A stretch of 64,000 bases of DNA, from contig CM072338.1 in NCBI GenBank assembly GCA_036874045.1, positions 15,646,501 through 15,710,500 of the forward strand. The letters are read 5' to 3'. Below are positions 60,501 to 64,000 of this stretch, piece after piece. The stretch comes from Cymodocea nodosa (lineage: Eukaryota > Streptophyta > Magnoliopsida > Alismatales > Cymodoceaceae). How positions within the stretch are numbered: the stretch's first letter is position 1; each line of letters starts with the position of its first letter. Under the pieces are notes generated by a model that saw nothing but the letters and a program-made list of their open reading frames with translations, did not search any database and was not told the origin of the DNA. Made by a program: the position numbers and the translations under genes.

Positions 60501-62766
60501 TAGATAAAAAGAACAAATAGACAAGGACAAGCACAAGAATGTTGTGTGTGTGAGTTTGTGTGTAAGAGAGAGAGAGAGAGAAGGGTCACTGCCTTCTAAA
60601 GTAACAAAGGGACTGAGGCCATGACCAAACTTCAGCATCATCCATAGTAACCCTAGGTCTGCCAAGATCTTCTACTCCACACAATTAAAAACCTTGGACC
60701 AAAAGTGCTCCTCATCATGTCTGACACCATGAAACATGCAGCTGTTCCTTTCTAACCATCGTCTCCACCAGACAGTAGGAGGAATGATAAACCAAATTTT
60801 CTTCCTAGCTGCCTTAAGCTCTTCTTTGTTTGCCCATTTCCTCTACAACTGAGGCATATCCTAACTTCCAAGAGCACCAAATGCCATCCATTAACAACAG
60901 CAATTGCTCATCAAGGATTAAACGAAAAAGAGATGCCACTAATCTTCCTTCTAAATGCCACAAAACCTACACAAGCTGGCTAAGAAGAAACCCTTTTCCC
61001 TTGAGAAGTCAATCTATTAGGATAGCCTCTTGTCATCTCTACCAAGCAAACTGAACTTCACGTTCCAAATGTATTTTAGTCTAAAACATACTTTAGCCTG
61101 ACATATCTGAGTTCAGCATGGGTTACCATCATGTAAATATTTGATAGTGAATCTAAAATCACTACACCACCACACCTACAAAGGATTCTCTACGGAAATC
61201 ATAGAACCATGAGAATGAAGAAAAGAAAGTTGAACGAGGTCAAAAGATTTTGAATCGCTTAAATTCCTTCAAAATCAGACATTCCATGCTATCCCACCAA
61301 AAACTCACCCAGTTACCAGCTTACTTGCACACCAAACCACCTCATTTGCTACGAACCTCCTTCCACCTACTAGTAATATTTGTAACCTACTTACCCTTCC
61401 CTACCACTCTCCAAACCTTACCATTGACTTTCAAAAAAATCTGATCTCCGCCCACAACCATTTCCTACTAATGATCTCCACCCACAATCTTGGAACAGCC
61501 CTCCTCTCATAAAAATGCCACAACCACTAATCCAACAAAGTCAAGTTCATCAGGTGGAGACTCTGTATGCCTAGACCGCCTTGTCACTTGGTCGAGTAAT
61601 CTTCTTCCAAACAACTAGCTTAAAGACTGAAGGAGCATTCTTTCTGACCTTTCTACAGGAACACCCTCTAAATCTGCTTTAGGTGCTTAGCAACAGCCCA
61701 ACATGATCATGTCTTCCAAATAACTGGTTACACCAAACATGATCACATTTTAAGCATTACTAGTTACAGTAAACATGAGGTTGACCTATCATTATTTTTC
61801 AAGTGCTGCAAGGTTTTCTTTGATCTTCAAACAGAATTGATGTACTAAATGAATTTTCGTGAGGTCCCTAATACTTCTAAAAATTCAATCGTTTGATGTT
61901 TACTTTTAGTATATAATTGTTTATTAAATTCATACAACACTTCTAGTATATAAATACTTCGTGAGGTCTCTGTTGCAGACTTCACAAAGCAGCAGACACA
62001 AGTATCAAAATAATATTTTCCAACATTGACAAAGATTAGCTCATACAAGAAATATTTCACAGTTTTAAAATGTTCAGGAGCAACTTGATGGTGGATTTTA
62101 ACAAATTTTTGTCCTTGTGCTCCACACACGTCATATGAGAACAGCATATTTGACATCTGAATAGGACATTCAGGAGTCAATCCTGCTAATAACTAGAATT
62201 TCATAAAGTACTTCTCACAGCATTTCACCAAGTAATATTTAAGGTCCTTGCTCCTCAAAGAGGATCAAAGATGTACATTTATTAATCACCATTGTTTTTC
62301 TACTTTTCTTGTGATGCATTACATGATACAGATTCTTGAGAATATTTAAGACAATTTCTAGTGCTGAATTAAACAATAGTGGGAACTTACTGTTAGCAGT
62401 TAGGCAGTCAGCTTACCTCTTTTTCAGCTGAGTCAAGTTTGTTCCACATGTCACCAATCCTGATAACCCGTTCTTCTCGAGAATACAAAGGCTTTAGTTT
62501 TGCACATTGCTCAGCAAAAAAGAAATTGTATCCACTTCGGTGTGATTTTGGACGAGAGGGGTCTTTCATTGCCTTTCGAGATCTTTTCTTGTCATAGTAT
62601 TGAATATTAGTAGAAGGTTTATGAGGTTCTGATGATTGAAGAGGAACATGATAAAGAACGCCTCTTAAAATCTCAGGACCAACATTTGCTGTAATTATAT
62701 ATCCATGCTCAAACTTCCCTTTAATCTTCCCAGTCACCAAACAGCCAGGTTGCAAAGGTTGGCTTT
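57506..62766 (-). CDS. ARID-HMG protein (HMGB9/HMGB15-like), 5' end missing
   Basis: Two exons are certain: 62766-62417 and 57598-57506 (TAA), joined in phase 0. The first contains the conserved stretch between ARID and HMG (VTGKIKGKFEHGYIITANVG, then EILRGVLYHVPLQ), a basic linker (KKRSRK) and most of the HMG box (RPKSHRSGYNFFFAEQCAKL, then IGDMWNKLDSAEKE). The last exon completes it with VYQQRGMKDVERYRIEMMEY and stops ten residues later, a shorter tail than in Arabidopsis HMGB9. A 4.8-kb intron interrupts the HMG box and holds a MITE and two LINE pieces. ARID-HMG proteins are plant-specific DNA-bending nuclear factors; HMGB15 works in pollen and jasmonate-related transcription. The ARID exons lie beyond the right edge or unseen in 62767-64000. 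Confidence 0.92.
58811..59537. mobile_element. Tourist/PIF-like MITE, about 727 bp
   Basis: The left end reads AGCTGTGTTTGGATATA and the right end, as reverse complement, GGGCATGTTTGGATTGA. These are imperfect inverted repeats sharing TGTTTGGAT. TTA flanks both sides (58808-58810 and 59538-59540) as the expected 3-bp duplication. Inner arms also match (AAGCTAGTTTAT and ATAAGC/TTAGCTT motifs). No transposase frame. Confidence 0.7.
59545..60088 (+). mobile_element. LINE 3' tail
   Basis: No intact frame, but the end (CAATGAAGTGCAATGAGG, then TTTTTCCCTTTGTC and an A8 run at 60081-60088) is typical of a LINE 3' untranslated region. The left boundary is approximate and I found no clear target duplication. 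Confidence 0.4.
60360..61720 (-). mobile_element. 5'-truncated L1-type LINE, ORF2 C-terminal part
   Basis: On the minus strand, broken frames give, in order, WKKITRPSD, GGLGIQSLHLMNLTLLD with WLWHFYERRAVPRLW, KVWRVVGKGK, and WWRRWLERNSCMFHGVRHDE. These are the canonical landmarks of plant L1 ORF2 after the reverse transcriptase (the GGLGIRSLxxMNxALLxKW block and the zf-RVT end WRxWLERNxRIF). The 3' end reaches GCTGATAAAAAACC at about 60360. Many stops and frameshifts. It lies inside the ARID-HMG intron in the gene's own orientation. Confidence 0.85.
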
Positions 62767-64000
62767 CTGAAATAAAGCAGCAATCATTATTGTATAATGA
62801 TTTCTATTGTTAAAGAAACATGTATGAATGGTAAAACAATGATTTCAAGGTCATACTTTTGGTAAACATTATAATGTGAGAAATTTTCAAAACAGACACC
62901 TAGAAAAAGAGTTCCTGTTCTCATATGTAAAGATAGTTACCAAGATTTTGAAGAAGAAAGGCAGTTACAGTCATAATTCTAAAGGTTTATCCTGTTATAC
63001 TGAGTTCAGAATTGGTATTTTTATGATCCATTGATTTCCTTTTTTAAAAAGGAATAAGGTAAAGATTATTAAAGAATAAAGATAAATAAGTACAAACTTT
63101 TAAGAGGTCTAAGAATATGTCTTCTCTCCTGGGAGAGAGGATGCAACTGCTGGTCTGTAAGCCCAATGATAATGATTTCGTAAATTTTAACATTAAGAAA
63201 ATAAACTCAACAGTGATAACAATTAGAGCATTTTAAACTGTAAATTTGTTATTCATTTATAAATAAATGGTTACAAAACAAACTGATCTATAACCTGGCA
63301 GGCAACAAGAGCAAGGTAAACAACTAGTAAGAGTTTTCTAAGAAATTGGTGAGTCCAAGAATAGTGCTACATCATGTCATAAGGAATGGTGCAAGAATTC
63401 AATCGCCTTTCTCACAAAGGAAGAGGAAGAGAGATGGCCGAGAGACTAGGCAACTAAGAGATGACTGGGAGTCTTGAGATAATTGAGGGATGAGCCAGAG
63501 GCTGGCAAGCAACAAGTATTGTGGGTGAACCACTATGAATAGTGATGTATTGATCTTCCCGTAAGTATGGGTGAACTACCATAAATTCCTTATGCATTTC
63601 TCATTATCTCTCCTCCTCTCATAGTTTACTTTACCACAACTTTGTTTTGTACTTATTCTTTGAAGTTCATTACAAAAAATTCAATTATTTGTTAAATTAT
63701 TAAATATTATTCATAACACACTATTTACTTTCCTCTAGTGAAGTTAATTGAACATAATGATTGATATCAAAATGAAGTAAATCTAATTAATAGATTTAAT
63801 CATTTCTAGATCATAGCTTCCACATCTTACACTCCAGAGGGACAAAGTATTCATCAATCCTTTTTTTTTTATGGTTTCAACTATATCTATTGGAAACATC
63901 GCATCCTTGTATTTCTTAAATCAGTTGGCCTTGATTTATGTAGGATTCTTGTGTATGAGTTTGAACCACTTATATGGGTCACTAATTCAAATTATCCATG
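62767..64000. other. Upstream intron(s) of the ARID-HMG gene
   Basis: Expected to be intron, because the exon at 62766 begins mid-codon after an acceptor (TTTATTTCAG). A minus-strand stretch at about 63096-63153 follows a CTTACAG acceptor-like site and could be a small exon of about 57 bases with the right end phase, but its donor (AAAAGTTTGT) is weak and its residues are not conserved enough to be sure. No ARID sequence was seen. Confidence 0.4.

Noticed and set aside
1..64000. CRISPR arrays, phage-like or operon-like organisation
   Set aside because: The window is eukaryotic nuclear DNA; the only regular arrays are tandem duplications and a minisatellite without spacers.

Overview
This is plant nuclear DNA, from a flowering plant and probably a monocot. 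The evidence is split genes with GT-AG introns, a light-harvesting protein of photosystem I, a plant U-box E3 ligase, a type I MADS factor, an ARID-HMG protein, and AT-rich intergenic DNA full of LINE, LTR and MITE debris. The monocot call rests mainly on my impression of the Lhca3 sequence, and the species cannot be named. I rebuilt exon coordinates by hand from splice sites, reading phase and family similarity.

Layout, left to right. 1344-4826 (+): 3' part of a RING + PHD-finger gene whose 5' end lies outside the window. 5900-6440: decayed Ty3/gypsy fragment. 7281-7517: minisatellite with an exact 44-bp period. 8369-10687 (-): two-exon tetraspanin. 11428-11801 (-): a recent, nearly identical copy of an internal piece of the neighbouring CABIN1-like gene, next to a Copia-like LTR and primer-binding site (about 12316-12760). 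12837-18827 (-): CABIN1-like TPR protein, 1996 codons with no intron. 19908-22058 (-): PUB18/19-like U-box/ARM E3 ligase. 23614-35892 (+): RPF1, a Brix-domain ribosome biogenesis factor in 11 exons; three introns of more than 3 kb hold LINE tails, tandem duplications and a complete 998-bp PIF/Harbinger-type element. 37590-38681 (-): type I MADS factor. 40577-43781 (-): CDT1 replication licensing factor, 7 exons, with E2F sites just upstream. 44970-45041 (-): tRNA-Trp(CCA). 45800-46867 (-): Lhca3, 3 exons. 48620-51985 (-): CRM-domain RNA-binding protein, 3 exons. 54270-54491 (-): possible 73-residue protein. 55351-56097 (+): probable N-myristoylated protein of unknown function. 57506-62766 (-): 3' part of an ARID-HMG gene whose HMG box is split by a 4.8-kb intron holding a MITE and two LINE pieces; its 5' end is off the right edge.

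The genes are unrelated housekeeping and regulatory loci and do not form a cluster. Several upstream regions carry motifs that fit the gene's job: E2F at CDT1, site II plus telo-box at RPF1, ABRE/G-box at the U-box gene, G-box plus GATA at Lhca3. I did not find a novel multi-gene system. The most unusual items are the uninterrupted CABIN1-like reading frame with its partial copy beside a retroelement LTR, and the intact PIF-type element with its arrays of subterminal repeats.
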